Source: an uncultured Lachnospiraceae bacterium
GTDB taxonomy: Bacteria; Bacillota; Clostridia; Lachnospirales; Lachnospiraceae
Direction of reading: 5' to 3'
NCBI GenBank assembly: GCA_900554415.1
Contig: USGU01000024.1
Coordinates: forward strand, 1-27,944
Length of the DNA stretch: 27,944 nucleotides
Part shown: one piece after another, positions 16,413 to 24,327 of the stretch
Numbering within the stretch: position 1 is the stretch's first letter
How the letters are laid out: each line of letters begins with the position of its first letter
Program-made: the position numbers and the translations under genes
The notes under the pieces: model-generated
Databases searched by the model: none
What the model was told of the DNA's origin: nothing
The model's input: only the letters and a program-made list of their open reading frames with translations

Positions 16413-17771
16413 ATGGCAGAATCTTCTTCGGTTACTCTGATGACGGAGGGGCCTATTTGGAAACGGATTGTATTTTTTGCAATTCCTCTGTTCTGGGGGA
16501 ATTTGTTTCAGCAGCTTTATAACACAGTGGATTCGCTGATAGTAGGTAACTTTCTTGGAAATAATGCACTGGCGGCAGTAAGTTCTTCCGGTCAGCTTAT
16601 TTTCCTGATGGTTGGTTTCTTCAGTGGAATCGGTCTTGGAGCAGGTGTTGTTATTGCCAAGAACTTTGGTGCCGGTGACACGTACAGAATGAAGAAAGCA
16701 ATGCATACTGCTGTAGGTTTCGGTCTGATTTGTGGAGTTGTAATTACGGTATTTTCCCTGATTGCGGCACCGCATATTCTGCAGATTATCGGAGTCCCGG
16801 ACGAAGTGATGCCGAATTCTTTATCTTATTTTCGCGTATACTTTGCCGGTTCCATGGGATTTATCATGTATAACTTCCTGATGGGAATTATTCAGGCATT
16901 AGGAGACAGTAAGCATCCACTCATTTATCTGATTATTTCATCCGTTATTAACGTAGTGTTAGACCTTGTCCTCATTGCAGGTTTCCACTTTGGTGTAGGA
17001 GGAGCCGCTTTTGCAACGGTAGTTTCCCAGTGCATCAGCGCATGCTTATGTTTGTGGCAGCTTACTCATCATCCGGAAGAAATCCGATTGAGATTAAGAG
17101 ATATCTGTCTGGATAAAGATATGCTGAAGCAGATTGTTGTCAATGGTATTCCAGCCGGAATACAGAACTCAGTCATTGCATTCGCCAATGTATTTGTGCA
17201 GTCTCAGATTAATATTTTCGGTGCAGATGCCATGGCAGGAACCGGGTCTTATTTCAAAATTGAAGGGTTTGCTTTCATGCCGGTTACCTGTTTCTGTCAG
17301 ACGCTTACCACCTTTGTCAGTCAGAATCTGGGAGCAAAGAAGTACGATAGAGCAAAAAAAGGAGCAGCTTTCGGAGTGGTCTGTTCTATGCTGATGGCAG
17401 AGCTGATTGGAGTCTGTATCTTTACCTTTGCAACGCCTCTGATAGGAGCCTTTGGCGGAAGTACGGCAGCGATTCAAATAGGGGTTGCGCAGGCGCATAC
17501 CATTTCCATGTTCTACTGTCTGCTGGCTTTTTCACACTGTATGGCGGCAATTCAAAGAGGAGCCGGGCGAAGTGTGGTGCCGATGATGGTTATGATGATT
17601 GTATGGTGTGGAATCCGAATTATCTATATTTCCACGGCAATCCATTTTATTCATAAGATTAATGTGGTATTCTGGGCATACCCGATTACCTGGACTATCA
17701 GTTCCATTGTATTTTTGCTGATTTTCCTGAAGTCGGACTGGGTACACGGACTGGAAAAATCGCATTCATAG
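16413..17771 (+). CDS. MATE family efflux transporter
   Basis: 452-aa inner-membrane multidrug/toxin antiporter of the MATE family, using a Na+ or H+ gradient. About twelve hydrophobic helices in two six-helix halves are visible. The family N-terminal signature is GPIWKRIVFFAIPLFWGN, then LFQQLYNTVDSLIVGNFLG; the helix GAGVVIAKNFGAGD and the second-half motif FVSQNLGAKKYDRAKKG are also typical. I use ATG 16413, with GAGGTG (16401-16406) six bases before it. The in-frame GTG at 16404 overlaps that RBS. It stands alone between two terminators. Substrate is not predictable. Confidence 0.93.
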   Translation: MAESSSVTLMTEGPIWKRIVFFAIPLFWGNLFQQLYNTVDSLIVGNFLGNNALAAVSSSGQLIFLMVGFFSGIGLGAGVVIAKNFGAGDTYRMKKAMHTAVGFGLICGVVITVFSLIAAPHILQIIGVPDEVMPNSLSYFRVYFAGSMGFIMYNFLMGIIQALGDSKHPLIYLIISSVINVVLDLVLIAGFHFGVGGAAFATVVSQCISACLCLWQLTHHPEEIRLRLRDICLDKDMLKQIVVNGIPAGIQNSVIAFANVFVQSQINIFGADAMAGTGSYFKIEGFAFMPVTCFCQTLTTFVSQNLGAKKYDRAKKGAAFGVVCSMLMAELIGVCIFTFATPLIGAFGGSTAAIQIGVAQAHTISMFYCLLAFSHCMAAIQRGAGRSVVPMMVMMIVWCGIRIIYISTAIHFIHKINVVFWAYPITWTISSIVFLLIFLKSDWVHGLEKSHS

Positions 17772-17801
17772 TCTGAAAGCAATAAAATAAGAAAGAATAC
17801 G

Positions 17802-17833
17802 AAAAGAACAGTCAGTTTTGACTGTTCTTTTTT
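17802..17833 (+). terminator. Terminator of the MATE gene
   Basis: AAAAGAACAGTCA (17802-17814) pairs with TGACTGTTCTTTT (17819-17831) over a GTTT loop, with a T-run at the stem end. TTGACT in its 3' arm (17818-17823) might double as a -35 for glnS, but no good -10 follows. Confidence 0.9.
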
Positions 17834-17891
17834 ACGGAGATGTGATAAACTAAAAAGCATAATTGGGAGAAATTTGAGGAGGACATGAGTA

Positions 17892-19562
17892 ATGGCAGAA
17901 GAAATGACCCCTGTATCGAAGAATTTCATTGAACAGGAAATAGATAAAGACTTGGCGGAAGGTGTATACGACCACGTATGTACCCGTTTTCCACCGGAAC
18001 CGAACGGATATCTTCATATTGGACATGCCAAATCCATTCTTTTAAACTATGGTCTGGCACAGAAGTATAACGGAACTTTCCATATGCGTTTTGATGATAC
18101 CAACCCGACAAAGGAAAAGACAGAGTTCGTAGAATCCATTAAGGAAGATATTAAGTGGCTGGGAGCAGACTGGGGAGACCATCTGTATTTCGCATCGGAT
18201 TATTTTGATACTATGTATGAATGTGCGATTAAGCTGATTAAGAAAGGCAAGGCATATGTGTGCGATCTGACAGCAGAGCAGATTCGTGAATACCGTGGAA
18301 CATTGACGGAAGCAGGAAAGGACAGTCCATACAGAGACAGAAGTATTGAAGAAAATCTGGAACTGTTTGAAGCTATGCGCGCCGGTAAATTTGCCGATGG
18401 AGAGAAAGTACTTCGTGCGAAGATTGATATGGCATCTCCGAATATCAATATGCGTGACCCTGTTATTTACCGTGTGGCACGTATGACACATCACAATACA
18501 GGAGATAAGTGGTGTATTTATCCAATGTACGATTTCGCACATCCAATCGAAGATGCGGTAGAAGGAATTACCCATTCTATCTGTACACTGGAATTCGAAG
18601 ACCACAGACCACTTTATGACTGGGTGGTAAGAGAATGTGAGTTTGAGAATCCGCCTCGCCAGATTGAATTTGCAAAATTGTATTTAACCAATGTGGTAAC
18701 CGGAAAGCGTTATATTAAGAAACTGGTAGAAGACGGTATTGTAGACGGATGGGATGACCCACGTCTGGTATCCATTGCAGCCCTGCGCCGCCGTGGATTT
18801 ACACCGGAATCGATTAAGATGTTTGTCGACCTTTGCGGAATATCCAAGAGCCAGAGTTCGGTGGACTATGCAATGCTGGAATACTGCATCCGTGAGGATT
18901 TGAAGCTGAAAAAACCTAGAATGATGGCAGTACTGGACCCGGTGAAGCTGGTGATTGATAACTATCCGGAGGGAGAAATCGAATATCTGGATGCTCCGAA
19001 TAATCTGGAAAACGAATCACTTGGAAGCAGAAAGGTTCCGTTTGGTCGTGAGCTTTATATCGAAAGAGAAGACTTTATGGAAGAACCACCGAAGAAATAC
19101 TTCCGTCTTTTCCCTGGAAATGAAGTGCGTCTTATGAATGCATATTTTGTAAAATGCGTGGATTATGAGAAGGACGAAGACGGTAATGTGACAGTGATTC
19201 ATTGTACCTATGACCCGGAATCACGCGGTGGAAACAGCCCGGATGGACGTAAAGTAAAAGGAACGATTCACTGGGTAGCAGCACAGACGGCAGTCAAGGC
19301 AAAAGCACGTCTGTATGAGAACCTTGTAGATGAAGAAAAAGGTGTTTATAACAAAGAAGATGGTTCATTGAATCTGAATCCAAATTCTTTGGTAGAAAAA
19401 GATATCTATGTAGAACCGAATTTCGAAGGCGCGAAAGCTTATGACAGCTATCAGTTCGTGCGTCAGGGATTCTTTAACATTGATTCCCATGACTCCAGAC
19501 CGGATGCACTGGTATTTAACCGGATTGTGTCATTGAAGAGTTCGTTTAAATTGCCGAAATAA
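17892..19562 (+). CDS. glnS: Glutaminyl-tRNA synthetase
   Basis: 556-aa class Ic synthetase that attaches glutamine to tRNA-Gln. The N-terminal catalytic core has RFPPEPNGYLHIGHAKS with HIGH at 42-45 and MRFDDTNP. The Rossmann/connective part includes TLEFEDHRPLYDW. The class I lysine loop reads VVTGKRYIKKLVEDG (TGKR 270-273), where many GlnRS have SKR. GWDDPRL and the beta-barrel anticodon domains (about 340-556, including SRGGNSPDGRKVKGTIHWV) are complete. Length is normal. GAGGAGGACATGAG is the RBS region. GlnRS in a Clostridia genome is not universal, since many relatives use GatCAB. It stands alone between terminators. Confidence 0.97.
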   Translation: MAEEMTPVSKNFIEQEIDKDLAEGVYDHVCTRFPPEPNGYLHIGHAKSILLNYGLAQKYNGTFHMRFDDTNPTKEKTEFVESIKEDIKWLGADWGDHLYFASDYFDTMYECAIKLIKKGKAYVCDLTAEQIREYRGTLTEAGKDSPYRDRSIEENLELFEAMRAGKFADGEKVLRAKIDMASPNINMRDPVIYRVARMTHHNTGDKWCIYPMYDFAHPIEDAVEGITHSICTLEFEDHRPLYDWVVRECEFENPPRQIEFAKLYLTNVVTGKRYIKKLVEDGIVDGWDDPRLVSIAALRRRGFTPESIKMFVDLCGISKSQSSVDYAMLEYCIREDLKLKKPRMMAVLDPVKLVIDNYPEGEIEYLDAPNNLENESLGSRKVPFGRELYIEREDFMEEPPKKYFRLFPGNEVRLMNAYFVKCVDYEKDEDGNVTVIHCTYDPESRGGNSPDGRKVKGTIHWVAAQTAVKAKARLYENLVDEEKGVYNKEDGSLNLNPNSLVEKDIYVEPNFEGAKAYDSYQFVRQGFFNIDSHDSRPDALVFNRIVSLKSSFKLPK

Positions 19563-19585
19563 GATAAAAAGAAAATAAAATACTT

Positions 19586-19620
19586 GAGCGACCAGGAAGA
19601 TTTTCCTGGTCGTTTGTTTT
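19586..19620 (+). terminator. Terminator of glnS
   Basis: CGACCAGGAA (19589-19598), loop GATT, TTCCTGGTCG (19603-19612), then TTTGTTTT. It is a textbook rho-independent terminator 26 bases after the glnS stop. Confidence 0.93.
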
Positions 19621-19801
19621 ACCAGAAAAGTTCTTGTCATACATACGCAAAAAAGTTCAATGAACTTCCTTTCGTAAAATGAGGCTAACTATTTATTGTT
19701 TTTTTATATAATAAATGCTATTTATTAAAAACATAAATAAGTGATGATAGATTATGTAAATAAAACCGCGATTACATCATAATAAACAATAACTGGAAAT
19801 A
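19621..19801 (+). other. AT-rich gene-free stretch between glnS and merR, with a palindrome
   Basis: Part of the 317-base gap between glnS and merR. No open frame or RNA was recognised. It contains a perfect palindrome AAGTTCA-A-TGAACTT (19653-19667) and a run of A/T that includes TATAAT at 19707, with no convincing -35. A loose inverted repeat involving TTATGTAA and TTACATCATAA lies at about 19753-19783. The merR promoter begins right after it. Confidence 0.4.
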
Positions 19802-19832
19802 TTGACTTGTGCCTAAGACTTATGTTTATATT
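19802..19832 (+). promoter_or_regulatory. MerR-type promoter of the merR gene (autoregulatory)
   Basis: TTGACT (19802-19807), a 19-base spacer and TATATT (19827-19832). A 19-base spacer is the hallmark of promoters activated by MerR-type untwisting. The sequence matches the opp2 promoter at about 22 of 31 positions, notably TTGACTTG, TAAGAC and the GT before the -10. The spacer dyad is weaker here than at opp2. Confidence 0.72.
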
Positions 19833-19879
19833 ATAAAGTTAAATTTAATGTGAACGTACAGATGAGAGGCAGAGTGATT

Positions 19880-20638
19880 ATGGAAGAAAAATTGTATCAG
19901 GTAAAGGATATCATGCAAATGTATGGGATTTCGCGGGATACGATTAAGTATTATGAGAAGCAGGGACTTATTGAACCAAGGAGAAACGATAATGGATACC
20001 GGGTTTTTGATACTTTCAATGTGGAAAAGCTAAAAAAGATACTGGATTTACGGGATTTGGGATTTTCTGTACAGGAAATTATTGAGATGGCACTGGATGA
20101 ATCAACGGAGCGGGATGCAGAATCATTGGTGGAATTGAGAAAAAGAACAGAGGAAACTATTCGCAGATTACATCAGAAACTGGAGAAAATCAGAGCGTAT
20201 GAGCAGCATTTTTATGAAAACAAGCGGTTCCTGAATGGGTTCAATGTGGAATATGATTTTAAATATTGTCTGGACTGTCCTATGATGGAAGAAACAGATA
20301 AATGTTCCTATTTTGTAAGAAATGCTGAAATCTGGACTTTTGATGACAATGGAGAAGTGGAAGAAAAGCAGGAAACCAGTGTGATTCTGGATGATTGTGA
20401 TTTTAAGGAAAGATGCCGGGAATGTGGAAAGACCAGAGAAAAGAAAGAACGTGTATACAGAGGAATGCTTCCTTTTGAAGGGGAAGAGGAAATGCTGCGT
20501 ATCATTCGGGAGAAGTATCAGGATGCAAAGCGGGCGGGCTATCGGCTAAAAAACAAGGTGTGTATCACGAAAAAGATTCTGAAAAATGGAGAAAAAGAAC
20601 AATTATTTTTAGATATTCGTATTCCGGTTGTGGAATAG
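19880..20638 (+). CDS. MerR family transcriptional regulator with Cys-rich effector domain
   Basis: 252-aa regulator. The winged-helix domain (1-72) begins EKLYQVKDIMQMYGISRDTIKYYEKQGL, then NDNGYRVFDTFNVEKLKKIL, typical of MerR. A coiled coil (about 75-118) for dimerisation follows. The C-terminal domain (about 119-252) carries Cys130, 133, 142, 173, 179, 182 and 228, arranged C-x2-C-x8-C and C-x5-C-x2-C. These could bind a metal or cluster or sense redox, but could also be structural. I chose ATG 19880 with GAGAGG (19864-19869) before it. GTG 19850, ATG 19862 and GTG 19874 are alternative in-frame starts. Its own promoter and the opp2 promoter share the 19-base-spacer design, so it probably regulates both. 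Confidence 0.9.
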   Translation: MEEKLYQVKDIMQMYGISRDTIKYYEKQGLIEPRRNDNGYRVFDTFNVEKLKKILDLRDLGFSVQEIIEMALDESTERDAESLVELRKRTEETIRRLHQKLEKIRAYEQHFYENKRFLNGFNVEYDFKYCLDCPMMEETDKCSYFVRNAEIWTFDDNGEVEEKQETSVILDDCDFKERCRECGKTREKKERVYRGMLPFEGEEEMLRIIREKYQDAKRAGYRLKNKVCITKKILKNGEKEQLFLDIRIPVVE

Positions 20639-20658
20639 AGTTACTGTTTTGCAAGTGC

Positions 20659-20689
20659 TTGACTTGAGTGTAAGACACAAGTGTAGAAT
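20659..20689 (+). promoter_or_regulatory. MerR-controlled promoter/operator of opp operon 2
   Basis: TTGACT (20659-20664), a 19-base spacer and TAGAAT (20684-20689). The dyad CTTGAGTGT-A-AGACACAAG (20663-20681) matches at 7 of 9 position pairs and is placed between -35 and -10, exactly where MerR proteins bind. A further CAAG-TG-CTTG mini-palindrome touches its left side. It begins 20 bases after the merR stop, with no terminator between. Confidence 0.82.
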
Positions 20690-20742
20690 GCCAACGAAAC
20701 AAATGAAAGAAGGCTTTAAGTAAAGACCAGAGGAGGAAAATT

Positions 20743-22359
20743 ATGAAAAAGCGTTTGGTTGCAGTTTTGCTCACTCTTGCTATGGCAGTATCTATGGTAG
20801 CTTGTGGTGGAAGCAGCAAGACAGATGACACAGCAAAAACAGAAAACACATCTACAGAAGAAGGTGGCGGAACATTCGTTGTTCCAATCAATGCAACTTC
20901 TATCAATTCATTGACACCATATGACATTTATGGAAGTGATGATGGACAGATGGCAGCAGCACCTTGCTTCGACCCACTTTATATTGTAACAAAGGATGAG
21001 ACAAGATGGTATCTTGCAGACAGCATCGAATCAACATCAGATGACGGATGCCACTATGAATTGAAGTTAAAAGACGGAATCAAATGGCATGACGGAGAAG
21101 ATTTGAATGCAGATGACGTTGTTTACACAATCAATATGTTACTTGACCCAAGCAATACTGGTGCACCAAATGAATCTGTATGCTATGATGGCAAGACAAT
21201 CTCTGCTGAAAAGGTAGATGATTTAACAGTAGATTTCACACTTCAGGAACCATTCAGTGGATTCGTAAGTGAATTAGGACGTATCCGTATTATTCCTGAA
21301 CATGTATTTGGTGGAAAGACCAGTATTAAAGATATGACAGATGAACTTGCTATGTGTGTAGGTTCTGGACCTTTCAAATTGAAAGAATACAACGAAGGCG
21401 ATTCTATTGTATATGAAAGAAATGATGATTACTACAGAGAACCAGCAAGCCTTGACCAGGTTGTAATTAAATTAATGCCAGACTTAAGTGCACAGGAATC
21501 TGCTTTTCAGAACGGTGAAATCTCTATGATGCGTGTAACAAGCCAGACAAAGCTTGACAAATACAAAACAGATGACAATTACACAGTTTACACAATTCCA
21601 GAAGGACGTTTGAATTATCTTGCATTCAACTATCAGACAGAAATCATGAAGAATGAAGATGCAAGAAAAGCTATCTGTCTTGCATTAAATGTGGATGAAA
21701 TCATTGCCGGTGCATATGGTTCAGAAGAACTTGCAATTCCTGCAAAGAACTTCTGCTCACCACAGAACTTATACTTCAACGATGAGATGGAAGGATATCA
21801 GCAGAACATCGAAGAAGCAAAAGCACTTGCTGAAAAATCAGGACTTACAAATACAACATTACATTATATTTACTTTACACAGAGACCAAACATGAAAGAA
21901 ACCGCACAGATTGTACAGCAGCAGTTAAAAGCAATCGGTGTAAACATGGAAATCGAAGGATATGATGGTGGTGAATTCTTCAGACATCTGTTTGCAGCAT
22001 GGCTTACTGGTGAAACAGTAGAAGATACTTCATGGGATATCGCTTCTAACGGTATGGATTCTCTGAATGCAGACCCTGCTACAAAGATGACAAGCTGGAA
22101 GGGTGATTTGATTCAGAATGGTTTCTACATGAGTGAAGCTACAAAGGAACTTTGGGAAAAAGCATCTCAGTCATTGGACGAAACAGAAAGAGAACAGCTT
22201 TATAAAGAACTTCAGGTTCAGATGAACGAAGACTACCCATTCTACCCGATGGCTAACACAAATTATGTAATCGTTGCTCAGAAACAGTTCAAGGGATTAG
22301 ATAAGGTTCTTAACTATCCAATCTTTGAAGACTATACAACAATTACTATGGAACAGTAA
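20743..22359 (+). CDS. Peptide ABC transporter substrate-binding lipoprotein, operon 2
   Basis: 538-aa SBP_bac_5 family binding protein, exported and lipid-anchored: the signal peptide ends MVAC with C21 as anchor, followed by a Ser/Thr/Asp-rich linker. Family marks are WYLADSIESTSDDGCHYELKLKDG, then IKWHDGEDLNADDVVYTINMLLDP and GSGPFKLKEYNEGDSIVYERNDDYY. It feeds the adjacent OppBCDF-type permease. The RBS AGAGGAGGAAA is strong. By eye it is only distantly similar to the operon 1 binding protein, closer to the dipeptide/nickel-type branch. Ligand unknown; the MerR control and the lyase fragment at the operon end hint at a sulfur-containing or stress-related peptide, which is inference. Confidence 0.93.
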   Translation: MKKRLVAVLLTLAMAVSMVACGGSSKTDDTAKTENTSTEEGGGTFVVPINATSINSLTPYDIYGSDDGQMAAAPCFDPLYIVTKDETRWYLADSIESTSDDGCHYELKLKDGIKWHDGEDLNADDVVYTINMLLDPSNTGAPNESVCYDGKTISAEKVDDLTVDFTLQEPFSGFVSELGRIRIIPEHVFGGKTSIKDMTDELAMCVGSGPFKLKEYNEGDSIVYERNDDYYREPASLDQVVIKLMPDLSAQESAFQNGEISMMRVTSQTKLDKYKTDDNYTVYTIPEGRLNYLAFNYQTEIMKNEDARKAICLALNVDEIIAGAYGSEELAIPAKNFCSPQNLYFNDEMEGYQQNIEEAKALAEKSGLTNTTLHYIYFTQRPNMKETAQIVQQQLKAIGVNMEIEGYDGGEFFRHLFAAWLTGETVEDTSWDIASNGMDSLNADPATKMTSWKGDLIQNGFYMSEATKELWEKASQSLDETEREQLYKELQVQMNEDYPFYPMANTNYVIVAQKQFKGLDKVLNYPIFEDYTTITMEQ

Positions 22360-22392
22360 TTTCGGCAGACAGTAAATTATTGTTTTAGAATG

Positions 22393-22422
22393 AAAAGACC
22401 GCTTGGTGTCAAGCGGTCTTTT
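22393..22422 (+). other. Intercistronic hairpin between binding protein and oppB, operon 2
   Basis: AAAAGACCGCTTG (22393-22405) pairs with CAAGCGGTCTTTT (22410-22422) over a GTGT loop. Only four T residues close it, so partial termination or 3'-end protection is likely. It is positionally equivalent to the hairpin in opp operon 1. Confidence 0.8.
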
Positions 22423-22460
22423 ATGCGACTCATCAACATGAGAGAGAAAGGACGGTCAGC

Positions 22461-23426
22461 GTGAAAAAATACATTGTGAAACGTATCCTGGGTTTGATAC
22501 CGGTACTTCTGTTGGTTAGTATTTTTTCTTATCTAATTATACAGGCAGCACCGGGAGACCCGATTGATAATTATGTACGCCCGGGTATGACGCAGGAACA
22601 GATTGAAGAAATAAAAGCAGAGTATGGGCTGAGTGGAAATGTGGCAGAGCAGTATCTCAACTGGCTTACTCATGTGTTAAAGGGAGATTTTGGCACATCG
22701 ATTAAGAAGAACCGCCCGGTAACGGAAATGATTGCAGAGAGGCTTCCGGCAACCTTGCTTCTGATGGGAACCTCGTTGCTTATTTCGATTATTGTATCCA
22801 TTCCACTTGGACTTTGGGCAGGATTACATAAGAATAAAGCAGTCGATAAAATTGTCAGCATTATTACTTATTTGGGAATCTCAGTGCCACCATTCTGGTT
22901 TGGTATGATTATGGTACTGGCATTTGCACTTGGTTTGCACTGGTTCCCGACAGGAGGTATGCACTCCTTAAATGTAAATACCACGTCTGACCTGCTCTGG
23001 CATATGGTGCTTCCGGCTATTGTACTGAGTCTGAATAATATGGCAGTATTTACCAAATATATCCGTTCCAATACCATTACACAGTTGGAAGAGGACTATG
23101 TTATTACTGCAAGGTCTAAAGGAACAAGCAAGAAGAAAATTCTGTTTAAGCATGTACTTAAGAACTGCCTGCTTCCGATTATTACCTTGATTGGAATTAA
23201 TATCGCAGGTCTGGTGTGTGGTTCCTTCGTGATTGAAAATGTATTTTCATGGCCGGGAATCGGAAGACTTTGCATGGAAGCAGTTGGAAACAGAGACTAT
23301 CCGGTTATCATGGGATATACCATGTTTTCATGTCTCATTTTGATTCTTGGAAATTTACTTGCAGATGTTCTTTATGCAGTAGCAGACCCTAGAATCAGAC
23401 AAGGAATAGGTGAGAAGAATGGATAA
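22461..23426 (+). CDS. Peptide ABC transporter permease OppB/DppB, operon 2
   Basis: 321-aa membrane permease. It begins MKKYIVKRILGLIPVLLLVSI with AAPGDPI after helix 1. The EAA loop is EDYVITARSKGTSKKKILFKH, then VLKNCLLP, and it ends DPRIRQGIGEKNG. The start is GTG 22461 with GAAAGGA about 9 bases before. Its first 13 bases match those of the operon 1 oppB gene. The gene overlaps the next permease by 8 bases. Confidence 0.94.
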   Translation: MKKYIVKRILGLIPVLLLVSIFSYLIIQAAPGDPIDNYVRPGMTQEQIEEIKAEYGLSGNVAEQYLNWLTHVLKGDFGTSIKKNRPVTEMIAERLPATLLLMGTSLLISIIVSIPLGLWAGLHKNKAVDKIVSIITYLGISVPPFWFGMIMVLAFALGLHWFPTGGMHSLNVNTTSDLLWHMVLPAIVLSLNNMAVFTKYIRSNTITQLEEDYVITARSKGTSKKKILFKHVLKNCLLPIITLIGINIAGLVCGSFVIENVFSWPGIGRLCMEAVGNRDYPVIMGYTMFSCLILILGNLLADVLYAVADPRIRQGIGEKNG

Positions 23427-24315
23427 GAGATTTGAACGAGTAAAGGTAGAAGAAAAGAATACCTCTGCAAAGTACGAAAGAGGTCTTGTGGGAGATATTT
23501 TTCTGAGCTTAAAAGAAAATAAACTGGCAATGCTTTGCGCCATTATTCTAGTTGTGATTACCCTGATGGCAGTTCTTGCTCCGCTTAGTCCTTATGACCC
23601 GGATGCGCAGGATGTTATGTCTATTTTGCAGAAACCGTCTGCACAGCACTGGTTTGGAACGGATGAACTTGGAAGGGATTATTTTACCCGTGCTCTTTAT
23701 GGCGGAAGGATTTCCCTATCAGTTGGATTCTTGTCCATGCTGCTTTCTACTGCCATTGGCACTTTGATTGGAACCGTCAGCGGCTATATGGGCGGTAAAG
23801 TGGATGGCTTTTTGATGCGTTTTACCGATATTTTCATGTCAGTTCCAAGTATGATGCTGATGGTAGTAATTAATGCATTGTTCCCGCCAAAAGTCTATTC
23901 GATGATTATTATTTTGGGACTTTTCGAGTGGTGTCAGATTGCACGTATTACCAGAGCAGAGACACTGACCTTAAAGGAACGTGATTTTGTACTTGCAGCC
24001 AAACATCTTGGTGCAAGCCATGGAGAAATCATTTTCAAACATATTATTCCCAATATGAGTTCTTCCATTATTGTAGCTGGAAGTCTCGCAGTAGCCAGAG
24101 CAATTTTGACCGAGTCTGCACTGAGCTTCATAGGACTTGGGGTACAGCTTCCAAAAGCTTCCTGGGGAACTATGCTCCAGAGTGCACAGATGTATATGAC
24201 AGATGTACCGACACTGGCAATTTTCCCGGGAGTATTTATTGTGCTGACCGTATTCAGTTTCAATATTCTGGGAGATGCACTGCGAAATGCAATGGAACCT
24301 AAGATGATAAAGTAG
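23419..24315 (+). CDS. Peptide ABC transporter permease OppC/DppC, operon 2
   Basis: 298-aa partner permease. A cytosolic N-terminus (about 1-35) precedes helix 1. QHWFGTDELGRDYFTRALYGG, the EAA loop RDFVLAAKHLGASHGEIIFKH, and LSFIGLGVQLPKASWG all match OppC. I use ATG 23419, preceded by AGGTGAG. A GTG at 23410 in frame would extend it by three residues. The start overlaps the end of the oppB-type gene by 8 bases, so the two are translationally coupled. Confidence 0.94.
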   Translation: MDKRFERVKVEEKNTSAKYERGLVGDIFLSLKENKLAMLCAIILVVITLMAVLAPLSPYDPDAQDVMSILQKPSAQHWFGTDELGRDYFTRALYGGRISLSVGFLSMLLSTAIGTLIGTVSGYMGGKVDGFLMRFTDIFMSVPSMMLMVVINALFPPKVYSMIIILGLFEWCQIARITRAETLTLKERDFVLAAKHLGASHGEIIFKHIIPNMSSSIIVAGSLAVARAILTESALSFIGLGVQLPKASWGTMLQSAQMYMTDVPTLAIFPGVFIVLTVFSFNILGDALRNAMEPKMIK

Positions 24316-24327
24316 TGAGGTGAGATG

